A stretch of 64,000 nucleotides of DNA from Lachnospiraceae bacterium (GCA_017465475.1 JAFTWC010000029.1:1-64000); one strand, 5' to 3'. Counted from the first letter of the stretch, positions 34,967 to 44,886 are shown. Notes: generated from the letters alone by a model not told the origin. Numbers and translations are program-made.

Positions 34967-36058
34967 TTACCGATATACGGTAAAACGGTTATCTGATAGT
35001 AGTGTATATGCACGTTCTAAAGAGTCTCTGTCATAAAACTCGATGCGAAGAGCTCCTTGTTCGTAGGCACGATTATGCACGATACCGATATTTTTTAAGC
35101 TGATGCCGTGGACTGCCAACAGGGTGGCGAAGGTGGCGATGGCACCGGCTTCATCACGAAGGTCCGCATGAAGGACAAAGGATTCCGGAAGAACGCCTTT
35201 CCGTTCCTGGAGGGAGCTGCGGAATTCGCCGGCCTCGGAAAACAGTGCACGGATTTCTTCTTTGTTATCTGAAGATAATGCCTGTTCTGCCTCGGTAAGT
35301 AAAGAAATGTAGCGACGCAATGTAGGCAAAACATAGTCGGTATTTGCGGATAAAATGCTCTCCCAAAGGGATGGGGAGGAAGAGGCAATCCGGGTAATGT
35401 CCTTAAAACCACCGGCTGCTAAAAGGCGCATGGTGTCGGCCTCTTCCGAGGTGCGCACCAAATTTACAAGCTGTGCCGCAATTAAGTGGGGTACATGACT
35501 GATGGCGGACACGGCATCATCGTGTTCTGACGGAGAAAGAACCACAGGAATGGATTTTATTTGTTTTACCAAAGTAAGAAATGCCTCTACCCGTTCCTGC
35601 GGACAATCTTCGGTTAAAGTAACAGCATAGTATGCATTTTCCATAAGAAGAGCATTGCTGTTTGTAAAGCCGGTTCGTTCAGAACCGGTCATCGGGTGTC
35701 CACCGATAAATTGAGTAGAAAGACCTGCGGCTTTTGCAGCGGCATGAATTCCGGATTTTACACTGCCTACGTCCGTAAGAATGGTTTTATTCGAAATGAC
35801 TTCTTTTAATTTCGGCAAATAGGAAATATTGCAATCTACCGGCGCACAAAGAAAAATGTAGTCGCAGTTGGAAAGCTCTTTTAACGAAAAAACAACATTA
35901 TCCAATACCGCAGTGTTTAACGCATTCTTTAAGTCATCAGAGAGTTCCGGTCTTCTGGAGTATGCCGTAATTTTGCAGGAAGGGGTTGTTTCCCGCAGAG
36001 CTCTGGCGATGGAGCCGCCGATTAGGCCGAGACCGATAAAGCCAAATTGTGTATCCAT
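34967..36058 (-). CDS. tyrA: Prephenate dehydrogenase with ACT domain
   Basis: 363 residues. An NAD-binding fold starts at once ([17 protein letters not shown]). [14 protein letters not shown] and [16 protein letters not shown] are prephenate dehydrogenase motifs. The C-terminal 70 residues form an ACT domain ([20 protein letters not shown]) for amino-acid feedback, presumably by tyrosine. It converts prephenate to 4-hydroxyphenylpyruvate in tyrosine synthesis. It follows aroF by 12 bases, so the first enzyme of the aromatic pathway and the tyrosine branch are coexpressed. AAAGGAG precedes the ATG. Confidence 0.93.
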   Translation of the reverse strand: MDTQFGFIGLGLIGGSIARALRETTPSCKITAYSRRPELSDDLKNALNTAVLDNVVFSLKELSNCDYIFLCAPVDCNISYLPKLKEVISNKTILTDVGSVKSGIHAAAKAAGLSTQFIGGHPMTGSERTGFTNSNALLMENAYYAVTLTEDCPQERVEAFLTLVKQIKSIPVVLSPSEHDDAVSAISHVPHLIAAQLVNLVRTSEEADTMRLLAAGGFKDITRIASSSPSLWESILSANTDYVLPTLRRYISLLTEAEQALSSDNKEEIRALFSEAGEFRSSLQERKGVLPESFVLHADLRDEAGAIATFATLLAVHGISLKNIGIVHNRAYEQGALRIEFYDRDSLERAYTLLSDNRFTVYR

Positions 36059-36070
36059 GAAAAGACTCCT

Positions 36071-37087
36071 TTATAAAAGTGGTTTGCCCATCATAGCAGA
36101 GAGTGGGCGAAGGGTATCACAAAGTTCCTCAAATTGTGCGAAGGTAAGAGACTGCGGGCCGTCGGAAAGAGCTTTTTCCGGACACGGATGGGTCTCAATC
36201 ATAAGACCGTCGGCACCTGCGGCGACAGAAGCAAAGGCTAATGGTTTTACATAATCTCTGACACCGGTGGCGTGACTTGGGTCAACGATAATCGGAAGAT
36301 GGCTTTTTTGACGAATTACCGGCACTGCAGCCAAATCCAACGTATTTCTGGTGGCGGTTTCAAAGGTGCGGATACCGCGTTCGCAAAGAACTACATTTGG
36401 GTTGCCTTCCGCAAGAATATACTCTGCTGCATTTAACCACTCGTCAATGGTAGCAGATAACCCCCGCTTTAACAGTACCGGAAGCCCGGTTTTTCCCACT
36501 TCTTTTAACAGGAAGAAGTTCTGCATGTTTCTTGCACCGATTTGTAACATATCTACATACTTTACTGCGGCTTCTACGGCAGCAAGACTGGTTACTTCAC
36601 AAACAACCGGAAGACCGGTGGCATCTTTGGCTTCTTTCATTAAACGAAGACCGTCTTCTTCCATACCCTGGAAGGAGTACGGAGAAGTCCGGGGCTTGTA
36701 AGCACCGCCGCGTAAAATCTGAGCACCGGCTTTCTTTATTGCGATAGCAGTTTCCAGTACCTGATCAGCGGATTCCACCGCACACGGCCCTGACATAATA
36801 ACAAGGTTATTTCCGCCGATGTTTGCATTACCGACTTTTACAACGGTTGGTTCCGGATGAAACTTTTTATTGGCAAGTTTATAGCTTTCGGTGACGGCAA
36901 CAATGCGATCAACGCCTTCTTTAATTTCAAGGTTCTTATCGGCAAGAACCGTTTTATCGCCTACCACACCGATAATGGTGACTTCATGGCCGTGGGAGAG
37001 GTGGGTATCCAATCCCTGACTCTGAACGAAAGAAACAACATTGTTAATTGCTTCCATGGAAGCATTGGGTTTCATTACTATAATCAT
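36071..37087 (-). CDS. aroF: 3-deoxy-7-phosphoheptulonate synthase (DAHP synthase)
   Basis: About 338 residues. An N-terminal ferredoxin-like regulatory segment ([20 protein letters not shown]) precedes the catalytic barrel: [43 protein letters not shown] and VDPSHATG. It condenses phosphoenolpyruvate with erythrose 4-phosphate, the first step of aromatic amino-acid synthesis. It is the type common in Bacillus/Thermotoga, with feedback through the N-terminal domain. ATG 37087 follows GAGGAGATACGAAC; an upstream in-frame ATG lacks a site. The promoter is at 37141-37169, with no T-box visible. Confidence 0.94.
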   Translation of the reverse strand: MIIVMKPNASMEAINNVVSFVQSQGLDTHLSHGHEVTIIGVVGDKTVLADKNLEIKEGVDRIVAVTESYKLANKKFHPEPTVVKVGNANIGGNNLVIMSGPCAVESADQVLETAIAIKKAGAQILRGGAYKPRTSPYSFQGMEEDGLRLMKEAKDATGLPVVCEVTSLAAVEAAVKYVDMLQIGARNMQNFFLLKEVGKTGLPVLLKRGLSATIDEWLNAAEYILAEGNPNVVLCERGIRTFETATRNTLDLAAVPVIRQKSHLPIIVDPSHATGVRDYVKPLAFASVAAGADGLMIETHPCPEKALSDGPQSLTFAQFEELCDTLRPLSAMMGKPLL

Positions 37088-37140
37088 GTTCGTATCTCCT
37101 CTGTAACAATTTATTTTCATGTGATTTTTGTTCTATCGTT

Positions 37141-37169
37141 ATTGTAAACCCGGTTTTTTTATTTGTCAA
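37141..37169 (-). promoter_or_regulatory. Promoter of aroF-tyrA
   Basis: On the minus strand TTGACA (37169-37164), 17 bases, TACAAT (37146-37141). The leader of about 50 bases is too short for a T-box or attenuator. Confidence 0.85.
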
Positions 37170-37308
37170 CGCTTTTTTGCTTTAAAGCGCAACGGTTTAA
37201 AGTGACAATATCGTAAAACCCGCAGAATATAAGGAAAAATTACGATTTTATTTTAAAAAATTTTTGTGTAAACTATGCAGGAGATTATTGCAGACTATGC
37301 GAAACCTA

Positions 37309-37336
37309 TTGCGAAAAAAATTTTTTCGTGTATGAT
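37309..37336 (+). promoter_or_regulatory. Promoter of the LytTR gene
   Basis: TTGCGA (37309-37314), 16 bases, TATGAT (37331-37336). Its position excludes the GTG at 37328 as translation start and supports the TTG at 37379. Confidence 0.65.
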
Positions 37337-37378
37337 AAACTTAACGAGCTCGATGGAAGAGGGAAGGAGGAGCGGGAG

Positions 37379-37831
37379 TTGAACATACGACTGAATGTCA
37401 GTGACGAGCATTATGAAGAACTGGAACAAAAGCTAAAGGCAGCAGGCTTTGTCATTGACGATGAAGCAGAGTTTGTATTGACGGAGCAGGGGCGGTTTGC
37501 CGGGCATTTGTCTGTAAAAACAAAGGAAGGGAAAAAACTGAAACTTGCCATAGAAGAAATTGTTTTTATCGAAAGTCTGGGGCACGATGTACTGGTTCAC
37601 GGAGCCGACGGGGAATGCTATTATGCTTACGACAGATTATATCAGTTGTGCGCAGTGTTAGACAATACAAAATTTTTGCGTGTCAGCAATTGTGCCATCA
37701 TTGCAAAGGCCCATGTAAAAAAGATTAAACCGTCCATTTCCATGAAATTTGTTTTGGTGATGTCGGACGGAGCGCTGGTGGACGTAACCAGGAGTTATTA
37801 TAATAGTTTTCGGTCATTTTTTCATATATAA
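37379..37831 (+). CDS. LytTR-domain DNA-binding regulator
   Basis: About 150 residues without a receiver domain. The N-terminal 45 residues are of unknown type; the LytTR DNA-binding domain (about 50-150) shows LAIEEIVFIESLGHDVLVH, FLRVSNCAIIAKAHVKKIKP and VDVTRSYYNSFRSFF. LytTR proteins without receivers often pair with a membrane protein that inhibits them, and the next gene (18 bases downstream) encodes one. The TTG start at 37379 has GGAGG eight bases upstream. Targets are unknown; it may control its own divergent region. Confidence 0.85.
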   Translation: MNIRLNVSDEHYEELEQKLKAAGFVIDDEAEFVLTEQGRFAGHLSVKTKEGKKLKLAIEEIVFIESLGHDVLVHGADGECYYAYDRLYQLCAVLDNTKFLRVSNCAIIAKAHVKKIKPSISMKFVLVMSDGALVDVTRSYYNSFRSFFHI

Positions 37832-37848
37832 GAATAGGAGGATGAGAG

Positions 37849-38856
37849 ATGAGTGCAAGTGTAGTTTATTTACCGATTCTTGTTTTATTCGTGTTGGCAC
37901 TTTGTGTGCTGGGATATTTTATTTGTTACAGGATTATGATAAACCGTAAGCTTAAGCAACAGGAAAGCGAGGCTCATGTGCCGATGGCATCCACGGAGTC
38001 GGTGTTTAAGATAGTGGTGATTATCGGAGTGCTGGTAATTTACAGTTCTTTGAATTCGAAACTGGTGGACCTTCGGAGTGAATTACGGGATACAAAAAGT
38101 GCGCTGTCCGATAAAATTTATGCGTTACAGTATGAGTTGTATGAAATGAAGGAAGCAGCCAAAAAGGAGGCTTCTTTGATTAGCGGAGCATATTATGAGT
38201 TCGGAGAACTTGATGCGAAAGAGCATACGGCAGAGCTGCAGTTTTTTGTGACACCGAAAAGCTATAGTGAAGGAACGGAAGTATCGGTGGTGTTCCGGGG
38301 CGAAACGATTCCGTTAACGCATGAAAGAGGCGGGCGGTTTACGGGAAGTACCATTGTTTCGATTTTTGAAGATGTCTACGAGAAATGTGTGATCACTGTT
38401 ACCGAAGACGGTGTGACGAAAACGGAAGTATGGGAGAACGCTCCGCAGGGAAGACTGTGTTTTAATTGTCTACCGGTATTAGCTGTGGGAGGTGGTGGCG
38501 GAAGCCAAATGTCTAAGAACTCGTTACGGGTAGAATATGAGTATGAGCTGTTTCCGGAGTATGCAGATTCTTTTCGGAATCTAACACTTTATGTGAAAAA
38601 AGGCGGCACGACAGTGGAGGAATTTCAGTTTGTGGATGGTCATATATCCATTAACCAAAGTTATTCGGTAAAGAAGGGAGAAAAGGGAGAGACCATTGAG
38701 TTTTATCTAAGAGGTGTGGATGAATACGGCTTTATCCATGAGAAGCTTGAGGGGACATGGAATGTCGGGGAGACCATAGGAAATGAGGCACATAGCACCA
38801 TGGATAATTATGATTACCAGATTTATGCCCCGGACGGAACCTTATTGACAAAGTAG
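37849..38856 (+). CDS. Membrane protein, probable partner of the LytTR regulator
   Basis: 335 residues, not a family I recognise. Two membrane helices (about 6-28 and 51-67) flank a short cytoplasmic loop. A coiled coil follows (about 70-105, SKLVDLRSELRDTKSALSD), then a beta-rich extracytoplasmic region of about 220 residues with two similar halves and a CFNCLP motif. It is cotranscribed with the LytTR gene and ends at a terminator. It may hold the regulator at the membrane or pass on an envelope signal; this is inferred from the gene order. Confidence 0.7.
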   Translation: MSASVVYLPILVLFVLALCVLGYFICYRIMINRKLKQQESEAHVPMASTESVFKIVVIIGVLVIYSSLNSKLVDLRSELRDTKSALSDKIYALQYELYEMKEAAKKEASLISGAYYEFGELDAKEHTAELQFFVTPKSYSEGTEVSVVFRGETIPLTHERGGRFTGSTIVSIFEDVYEKCVITVTEDGVTKTEVWENAPQGRLCFNCLPVLAVGGGGGSQMSKNSLRVEYEYELFPEYADSFRNLTLYVKKGGTTVEEFQFVDGHISINQSYSVKKGEKGETIEFYLRGVDEYGFIHEKLEGTWNVGETIGNEAHSTMDNYDYQIYAPDGTLLTK

Positions 38857-38870
38857 GAGAAGGATTGTGA

Positions 38871-38904
38871 GAAAGGCTGCACGGAATGCAGTCTTTCTTT
38901 TTTC
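38871..38904 (+). terminator. Intrinsic terminator
   Basis: GAAAGGCTGCA pairs with TGCAGTCTTTC (one G-U pair), then TTTTTT. Confidence 0.88.
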
Positions 38905-39000
38905 TGAACAATAATTTATATAGAAAAAAAGAAAAAGATGTGATATGATATAAAATGATGCAGACTGTTTTGCAAGAAGAAAGGGATAGGTACAGATGTT

Positions 39001-39972
39001 ATGGCGATAAAATGGGGCGTATTAGGTACCGCAGGAATTGCGGCAGGTTGTACAATTCCGGGCATGCAGATGGCAGCGGGATGTGAGCTGTATGCCATTG
39101 CAGGCAGAAGTGAAACGAAAGTGAATGAGTTTAAGGAACGATTCGGGTTTCAAAAGGCCTATGTAGGATATGATGCATTGCTTGCAGATAACGAGGTGCA
39201 GGCAGTTTATATACCGCTTCCGAATCATTTGCATTTTGAATGGGTTATGAAGGCCATTGAGGCAGGAAAGCACGTGTTGTGCGAAAAGCCGTTGGCATTA
39301 AATACATTGGAAGCGGAGGAAATGTTCCGGGCTGCAAAGCGCAAAGGAGTGCAGTTTGCGGAAGCCTATGCGTATCTTCACAGCCCTTATGTGGCGTCTT
39401 TGCGTGAAGTCATCGAAAGCGGCAGTATCGGTGAAGTGGATTATATCGAAACTGCATTTGTAACCCAGGGATATGAAGAGGATTACCGTCTGCATAAGGA
39501 GTTTGGCGGCGGTGCCATGTATGATTTGGGATGTTATTGTACTACCATGATGTTATCGTTGGTGGATGCAGAGCCTTCTTTTGTTAGAGCTTGCGCGGAG
39601 TTTGGCGGGGATGATGTGGATTTTCATACCGCGGGCATTGTAAGGTTTGAAAACGGAGTGAGGGCCTCCTTTAATGTAGGGATGATTTTCGGCAGAGGAG
39701 CGAACGGCAGATTTGATCGTTTGTATATTCACGGTTCCAAAGGTTGTATCCGCTCCGAAGTGGAATATAATCAGGCAGGAGAATTAAGTTATCGTGTAGT
39801 AACAAACGGTACGGAAACGACAAAGACTGTTACCGCACGGCAGAATTATTGTTTGGAAGTAGAACAGATGAACCGGGCCATCGAAGGTACGGGAAGGTTA
39901 CTTGTAACACCGGAGTTTTCCGTCCGGAACGCAAAACTGATGGATGCGGTATTGCGGGAAATTGGATATTAG
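39001..39972 (+). CDS. Gfo/Idh/MocA-family oxidoreductase
   Basis: 323 residues. The N-terminal Rossmann fold starts with WGVLGTAGIAAGCTIPGM, CEKPLALN carries the conserved EKP lysine, and GGAMYDLGCYCTTMML holds the family's catalytic-region Asp/His position. These enzymes oxidise or reduce sugars, inositols or related compounds with NAD(P). The substrate is not predictable from the neighbours. The ribosome site is AAGAAAGGG. Confidence 0.88.
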   Translation: MAIKWGVLGTAGIAAGCTIPGMQMAAGCELYAIAGRSETKVNEFKERFGFQKAYVGYDALLADNEVQAVYIPLPNHLHFEWVMKAIEAGKHVLCEKPLALNTLEAEEMFRAAKRKGVQFAEAYAYLHSPYVASLREVIESGSIGEVDYIETAFVTQGYEEDYRLHKEFGGGAMYDLGCYCTTMMLSLVDAEPSFVRACAEFGGDDVDFHTAGIVRFENGVRASFNVGMIFGRGANGRFDRLYIHGSKGCIRSEVEYNQAGELSYRVVTNGTETTKTVTARQNYCLEVEQMNRAIEGTGRLLVTPEFSVRNAKLMDAVLREIGY

Positions 39973-40003
39973 GGAACTGTAGGTTAGAAAGGCAGGATGT
40001 GGC

Positions 40004-41929
40004 ATGAAGGATTTTTTGCCGATTTGCAGAGAAGACATGGAAAAGCGTGGCTGGGATCAGTGCGACTTTGTATATATTATCGGAGATGCCTATGTGGACC
40101 ATACTTCCTTCGGTCCGGCAATTATCAGCCGAGTGTTGGAGAGTCACGGCTATAAGGTGGGCATCATATCCCAACCGGATTGGAAGGATGAGACAAGCGT
40201 ACAGCGTTTGGGCGAACCGAGACTTGGTTTTTTAGTATCTGCGGGAAATATGGATACTATGGTAAACCATTATACCGTAGCGAAAAAACGTCGAAGTCAG
40301 GATGCGTATACTCCGGGAGGCGTCATTGGAAAGCGTCCGGACAGGGCTACCATTGTTTATTGTAATTTGCTTCGTCGTGTGTATAAAAAGAAGCCGATTA
40401 TTATCGGTGGGATAGAGGCATCCCTGCGTCGTTTGGGACATTATGACTATTGGTCGGATACGGTGAAGCGTTCTGTTTTATTGGATTCCGGTGCGGATTT
40501 GTTATCTTACGGCATGGGAGAAAAGTCCATCGTGGAAATTGCGGATGCGCTTGCCTCCGGCCTGGCGGTAAAGGACATTACGTTTGTTCCCGGAACCGTA
40601 TACCGGGCATCGACGTTGGATTCGGTGTATGATGCGGTTCTGCTTCCGGCTTTTTCCGAGATAAAGGAAGATAAAAAGACCTTTGCAAAAAGCTTTTACG
40701 TGCAGTATTGCAATACAGACCCGTTTTCGGGAAAACGGTTGGTGGAAAAGTACAGTGATACGGAATATGTGGTACAGAATCCGCCGGCAGCCCCTCTTAC
40801 CCAGGCGGAACTGGACCGGGTGTATTCTCTTCCGTATATGAGAAACTATCATCCGTCTTATGAAGAAGCAGGCGGGATTCCTGCAATTGATGAGTTGAAA
40901 TTCAGTCTGGTAAGTAACAGAGGATGTTTCGGGGGATGCAGCTTCTGTGCGTTAACCTTCCATCAGGGACGTATTATTCAGACCCGAAGTCATGAGTCCA
41001 TATTGGAAGAGGCTAAGCTTATGACCTGGGATCCGGATTTTAAAGGATATATCAATGATGTGGGCGGTCCGACGGCGAATTTTCGCGCACCGGCTTGCGA
41101 AAAGCAACTTACAAAGGGAGTGTGTCCGAATAAGCAGTGTTTGTTCCCGACACCATGTAAGAATTTAAAGGTAAATCACGAGGATTATCTGGCTCTGTTA
41201 AGAAAATTGAGAGAATTACCGAAAGTAAAAAAGGTATTTATTCGTTCCGGAATCCGGTTCGACTATTTGATCTATGATAAAGACCGTACATTCTTAAGAG
41301 AACTATGTGAACATCATGTCAGCGGACAACTGAAAGTTGCACCGGAGCATGTATGCGATGCAGTGCTTTCTAAGATGGGCAAGCCGAGCCGTCATGTATA
41401 TGACACCTTTATTGCTGAGTATAAAAAGATGAATGCACGGTTAGGAAAAGAGCAGTATGTGGTTCCGTATCTTATGTCTTCCCATCCGGGATCTACTATG
41501 AAGGAAGCGGTGGAACTGGCAGAGTACTTAAGAGATTTGGGCTATATGCCGGAACAGGTACAGGACTTTTATCCGACACCGTCCACCATTTCCACCTGTA
41601 TGTATTATACGGGATTGGATCCGCGGACTATGGAGCCGGTGTATGTGCCGAAGTCGCCTCATGAAAAAGCCATGCAACGTGCGCTCATTCAGTATCGTAA
41701 TCCAAAGAACTATGAGTTGGTGGAAGAGGCATTAAAACTTGCTCACAGAGAGGATTTAATCGGATTTGATAAAAAGTGTCTGATTCGTCCGAGAGGACAG
41801 AAGCCGTCAGGCGGTTATTCCGGCGGAACATTTTCAGGGAAAAAGAGAAGCGGAAAAACAGAACAGAAGTCATTGGTTCAGAATAAGAAGAAAACCATAC
41901 GAAACGTACATAAGAAAAAGAGTAAATAA
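40004..41929 (+). CDS. YgiQ-family radical SAM protein
   Basis: 641 residues. The radical SAM cluster motif is CFGGCSFCA, about residue 308. The N-terminal DUF3... segment ([25 protein letters not shown]) and the C-terminal [17 protein letters not shown] are characteristic of the uncharacterised YgiQ family. The Lys-rich tail is probably disordered. The substrate and reaction are unknown in general. It uses S-adenosylmethionine and a 4Fe-4S cluster. It begins about 30 bases after the oxidoreductase gene. Confidence 0.9.
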   Translation: MKDFLPICREDMEKRGWDQCDFVYIIGDAYVDHTSFGPAIISRVLESHGYKVGIISQPDWKDETSVQRLGEPRLGFLVSAGNMDTMVNHYTVAKKRRSQDAYTPGGVIGKRPDRATIVYCNLLRRVYKKKPIIIGGIEASLRRLGHYDYWSDTVKRSVLLDSGADLLSYGMGEKSIVEIADALASGLAVKDITFVPGTVYRASTLDSVYDAVLLPAFSEIKEDKKTFAKSFYVQYCNTDPFSGKRLVEKYSDTEYVVQNPPAAPLTQAELDRVYSLPYMRNYHPSYEEAGGIPAIDELKFSLVSNRGCFGGCSFCALTFHQGRIIQTRSHESILEEAKLMTWDPDFKGYINDVGGPTANFRAPACEKQLTKGVCPNKQCLFPTPCKNLKVNHEDYLALLRKLRELPKVKKVFIRSGIRFDYLIYDKDRTFLRELCEHHVSGQLKVAPEHVCDAVLSKMGKPSRHVYDTFIAEYKKMNARLGKEQYVVPYLMSSHPGSTMKEAVELAEYLRDLGYMPEQVQDFYPTPSTISTCMYYTGLDPRTMEPVYVPKSPHEKAMQRALIQYRNPKNYELVEEALKLAHREDLIGFDKKCLIRPRGQKPSGGYSGGTFSGKKRSGKTEQKSLVQNKKKTIRNVHKKKSK

Positions 41930-41966
41930 AGTACAATTCGAGGATTGTTTAGAACAGGAGGAAGTT

Positions 41967-42473
41967 ATGTTTAAAAAATTGTATCCGAAGGAAGAGTGGG
42001 ATTCAGCCTATGCTCCGGAATATGAACGTCTGTATGAAAATGGATTCCGTGGTATTATTTTTGATATCGATAATACCTTGGTGGAACACGGCGTACCGGC
42101 CAATGATAAGGCAATTGCGTTGGTAGATAAGTTACGTCGAATGGGCTTTTCCGTATGCTTTTTGTCTAATAATGACAAGCCGAGAGTAAGTGAATTTTGT
42201 AAACCCATGGATGCGGTTTATATTTATAAGGCAGGGAAACCGAAGTACAAAGGATATGAAGCAGCCATGAAATTAATCGGAACTACAAAGGCGCAGACGG
42301 TATCCGTAGGCGACCAGATATTTACCGATATGTGGGGGGCGAACCGCGCCGGTATTTATACGGTTTTAGTTAAGCCTGTAGGAAAAAAAGAAGAACTTCA
42401 GATTGTATTAAAACGATACTTGGAAAAGATTGTATTATTCTTTTATAGAAAAAGTAAGAAGAAGGGAAAGTAA
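41967..42473 (+). CDS. YqeG-family HAD phosphatase
   Basis: 168 residues. HAD motif I FDIDNTLVEHG carries the nucleophile Asp; FLSNND is motif II and VGDQIFTDMWGANRAG motif IV. This matches the YqeG family IIIA HAD phosphatases of Firmicutes, whose relatives dephosphorylate phosphatidylglycerol phosphate. It ends one base before shikimate kinase, which suggests cotranscription. The ribosome site is AGGAGG. Confidence 0.9.
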   Translation: MFKKLYPKEEWDSAYAPEYERLYENGFRGIIFDIDNTLVEHGVPANDKAIALVDKLRRMGFSVCFLSNNDKPRVSEFCKPMDAVYIYKAGKPKYKGYEAAMKLIGTTKAQTVSVGDQIFTDMWGANRAGIYTVLVKPVGKKEELQIVLKRYLEKIVLFFYRKSKKKGK

Positions 42474-42474
42474 G

Positions 42475-42999
42475 ATGAAAAAGAATAATATTGTATTAAT
42501 CGGATTTATGGGATGCGGAAAAAGTACGGTTGGAAAGAAATTGGCAGGAGCTCTTTCCTATACGTTTCAGGATACGGATGCAATGATTGAGGAATGCTAC
42601 GGTAAGACTATTTCGAAAATGTTTGAAGAAGACGGAGAAGAGTTCTTTCGGAATGCTGAGACCGCACTTTTAAAGCAACTTTCAGAGGAGGCAAGGGGAG
42701 TGGTTCTTGCCACCGGCGGAGGAATGCCCATGAGGGAAGAGAATGTGGCGTTTCTTCATAACATCGGTACGGTTGTATTTTTGGAAGCAAAGATAGAAAC
42801 CATTTTAGAACGTTTGCAGAATGATACGGGAAGACCTCTTGCTGACGGAGAGGACAGAGAAAAACGACTTCGTCCGTTGTATGAAAAACGTTTGCCGGTA
42901 TATCGGGCGGCAGCAGATTATATTTTAGATACCGAGGACAAGTCCTTTTACGGAATGATAGAAGAAATCAAGAAGGTTATGGACAACGTAACGGAATAA
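42475..42999 (+). CDS. aroK: Shikimate kinase
   Basis: About 174 residues. Walker A is GFMGCGKST, DTDAMIEE contacts shikimate and ATGGGMPMR is the shikimate-binding glycine loop. It phosphorylates shikimate at the 3-hydroxyl in chorismate synthesis. ATG 42475 begins just after the stop of yqeG, and aroQ follows 17 bases later. AroK versus AroL cannot be separated by eye. Confidence 0.93.
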   Translation: MKKNNIVLIGFMGCGKSTVGKKLAGALSYTFQDTDAMIEECYGKTISKMFEEDGEEFFRNAETALLKQLSEEARGVVLATGGGMPMREENVAFLHNIGTVVFLEAKIETILERLQNDTGRPLADGEDREKRLRPLYEKRLPVYRAAADYILDTEDKSFYGMIEEIKKVMDNVTE

Positions 43000-43016
43000 A
43001 AAAGGAGGCAGAAGCT

Positions 43017-43445
43017 ATGAGAATTTTGGTGATAAACGGACCGAATTTAAATTTTCTGGGGATTCGTGAACCGTCTCAGTACGGTACGGAAAACTACGAG
43101 GCACTGTGTGCAAAGATAAAGGCTGCGGCTGCGGAAAAAAATGATACGGTGGAAGTTTTCCAGAACAACTGCGAAGGCGCCATTATTGATCGGATTCAGG
43201 CTGCTTACAGTGACGGAACGGAAGGTATCATTATTAATCCGGGAGCCTATACTCATTACAGCTATGCTATCCGGGATGCGCTTTCGTCCATTACGGTAAA
43301 AAAAATCGAAGTACATATTTCAAATATACATAAGCGGGAAGAGTTTCGCCATATGTCTGTGACGGCACCGGCGTGTGACGGACAGATTGTGGGTCTGGGA
43401 ACCAACGGTTATTTGCTTGCTATGGAAGCTTTGCACATGGCTTAA
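43017..43445 (+). CDS. aroQ: Type II 3-dehydroquinate dehydratase
   Basis: 142 residues, normal for the dodecameric type II enzyme. INGPNLNFLGIREPSQYG holds the arginine and tyrosine of the active site, NPGAYTHYSYAIRDAL the substrate-binding Asn/His and EVHISNIHKREEFR the catalytic histidine. It converts 3-dehydroquinate to 3-dehydroshikimate. It is the third gene of yqeG-aroK-aroQ, and the pathway's entry enzyme is encoded 6 kb away on the other strand. Confidence 0.94.
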   Translation: MRILVINGPNLNFLGIREPSQYGTENYEALCAKIKAAAAEKNDTVEVFQNNCEGAIIDRIQAAYSDGTEGIIINPGAYTHYSYAIRDALSSITVKKIEVHISNIHKREEFRHMSVTAPACDGQIVGLGTNGYLLAMEALHMA

Positions 43446-43521
43446 AGAAGGTTTATGAATCGAATTTTTGCTAAATCCGTGAAAATCGGATAAAACAAAT
43501 ACATTTTTTTGAAATTTGGTA

Positions 43522-43550
43522 TTGAAAAAATTGTCAGAGTGCGATACACT
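43522..43550 (+). promoter_or_regulatory. Promoter of efp
   Basis: TTGAAA (43522-43527), 17 bases, TACACT (43545-43550), about 30 bases before the start codon. Confidence 0.7.
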
Positions 43551-43581
43551 AGAGAGTAGTGAATTCTAAGGAGGATTTTAT

Positions 43582-44139
43582 ATGATTTCTGCAGGTGATT
43601 TCAGAAACGGTATTACCCTTGAGATTGAGGGAAACGTTTATCAGATCGTTGAGTTCCAGCACGTTAAGCCGGGTAAGGGCGCAGCGTTTGTTAGAACAAA
43701 GTTAAAGAATATTAAAAACGGTGGTGTTGTCGAGAAGACTTTCCGTCCGACGGAGAAGTTCCCGGCTGCACATATCGAGAGAGCAGATATGCAGTATCTG
43801 TATTCCGATGGTGAGATGTATCACTTCATGGACGTAGAAACCTACGACCAGATTGCTATGACCGAAGATCAGATTGGTGATTCCTTAAAGTTCGTTAAGG
43901 AAAACGACATGGTTAAGATGCTTTCTCACAATAAGCAGGTATTTGCTATCGAGCCGCCGTTGTTTGTAGAACTTGTAATTACCGATACAGAGCCGGGCTT
44001 CAAGGGTGACACCGCAACCGGTGCTACTAAGCCGGCTACCGTAGAGACCGGAGCTGTTGTACAGGTGCCGTTATTCGTTGAGAATGGCGAGACCATCCAG
44101 ATTGACACCAGAACCGGTGAATACATGAAGAGAGTATAA
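43582..44139 (+). CDS. efp: Translation elongation factor P
   Basis: 185 residues in three beta domains. The loop [16 protein letters not shown] carries the lysine that is modified or works directly at the ribosomal peptidyl-transferase centre, and the C-terminal signature is [20 protein letters not shown] rescues ribosomes stalled on proline runs. It has its own promoter, an AAGGAGG ribosome site and a strong terminator. Its codon use looks like a highly expressed gene. Confidence 0.96.
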   Translation: MISAGDFRNGITLEIEGNVYQIVEFQHVKPGKGAAFVRTKLKNIKNGGVVEKTFRPTEKFPAAHIERADMQYLYSDGEMYHFMDVETYDQIAMTEDQIGDSLKFVKENDMVKMLSHNKQVFAIEPPLFVELVITDTEPGFKGDTATGATKPATVETGAVVQVPLFVENGETIQIDTRTGEYMKRV

Positions 44140-44143
44140 GCTT

Positions 44144-44163
44144 CGTGTAGGCAAAGTGAGCAT
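44144..44163 (+). repeat. Dispersed 20-nt motif, copy 3
   Basis: CGTGTAGGCAAAGTGAGCAT, starting 5 bases after the efp stop codon and 4 bases before the terminator stem. Confidence 0.75.
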
Positions 44164-44167
44164 ATGG

Positions 44168-44206
44168 CAGGCACTAAGGAATACATTCCTTAGTGCCTGT
44201 TTTCTT
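44168..44206 (+). terminator. Strong intrinsic terminator after efp
   Basis: CAGGCACTAAGGAAT (44168-44182) and ATTCCTTAGTGCCTG (44185-44199) are exact complements, then TTTTCTT. The following 160 bases hold two small hairpins (GGAAAT/ATTTCC, GAGCA/TGCTC) and no gene. Confidence 0.92.
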
Positions 44207-44370
44207 GCTTTATAGGAAATTACACATTTCCAATAGAGCAAAAATGCTCCGCTATGATACACCCGTGTTATATAAAATCTGGAAATCCCTTCCATGTATA
44301 AGCCTCTTTTCTTGCGGAATACTAAAGAAGCAACTAAGTATATGCATGATATGCGAATAAGGAGGCTTTT

Positions 44371-44811
44371 ATGAAAAGAAAAATTTTCTGCCTTATGGCA
44401 ATGTGCTGTATGTCTCTGTTTTTGATGGCGTGTGCCTGCGGAGAAGACATGGGAAATGAAGATGTGACTCCGAGCCCGGCAGTAACACAACAGCCGACTA
44501 CCACTCCTGTGCCGACTGCTGCTCCGACGACAACACCGAGTCAGAACAACGATTCTGATATGAACGGAAACAATGTGGGCGGAACCGATACGGATGGAAT
44601 CGGCGGAACCGGAGATAACGGCGTTATCGGTGACATCGGTGATGGTGTAGGTGATGTGATTGACGGTGTAGGCGACGGTGTGAATGACGTTATGGATGGT
44701 GTGGGAAACGCTGTGGATGACGTAACCGGAGGAAACGGAACCAACGGTGACGCAGGTGCCGGTGCAACCGGCGGTATGGGAAGCGGCGGAAGCGCAGCAG
44801 GTGCAAGATAG
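44371..44811 (+). CDS. Gly/Asp-rich low-complexity lipoprotein
   Basis: 146 residues. A signal sequence ends in a lipobox (LMAC), predicting a lipid-anchored surface protein. A Pro/Thr linker (about 32-57) follows, then a degenerate repeat of the type DGVGDGVNDVMDGVGNAVDD and a Gly/Ala tail. No catalytic domain is visible. The AGGAGG ribosome site can pair with AAGCCTC at 44300-44306. It ends at a terminator shared with the convergent HAD/GNAT gene. Function unknown; perhaps an envelope or spore-coat spacer. Confidence 0.7.
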   Translation: MKRKIFCLMAMCCMSLFLMACACGEDMGNEDVTPSPAVTQQPTTTPVPTAAPTTTPSQNNDSDMNGNNVGGTDTDGIGGTGDNGVIGDIGDGVGDVIDGVGDGVNDVMDGVGNAVDDVTGGNGTNGDAGAGATGGMGSGGSAAGAR

Positions 44812-44835
44812 TCGTTATTTCTGTCATAAAGGAAA

Positions 44836-44885
44836 AGAAAAAAGATGTCTCGGACTTTTTAGTGAGTTTGAGACATCTTTCTTTT
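44836..44885. terminator. Bidirectional terminator between convergent genes
   Basis: AAAGATGTCTC (44841-44851) pairs with GAGACATCTTT (44870-44880), with an A-run before and T's after. Confidence 0.9.
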
Positions 44886-44886
44886 G

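Noticed and set aside
37088-37140. T-box or amino-acid attenuator before aroF-tyrA
   Set aside because: The distance from the promoter to the ribosome site is about 50 bases and no T-box sequence or tyrosine-rich leader is visible.
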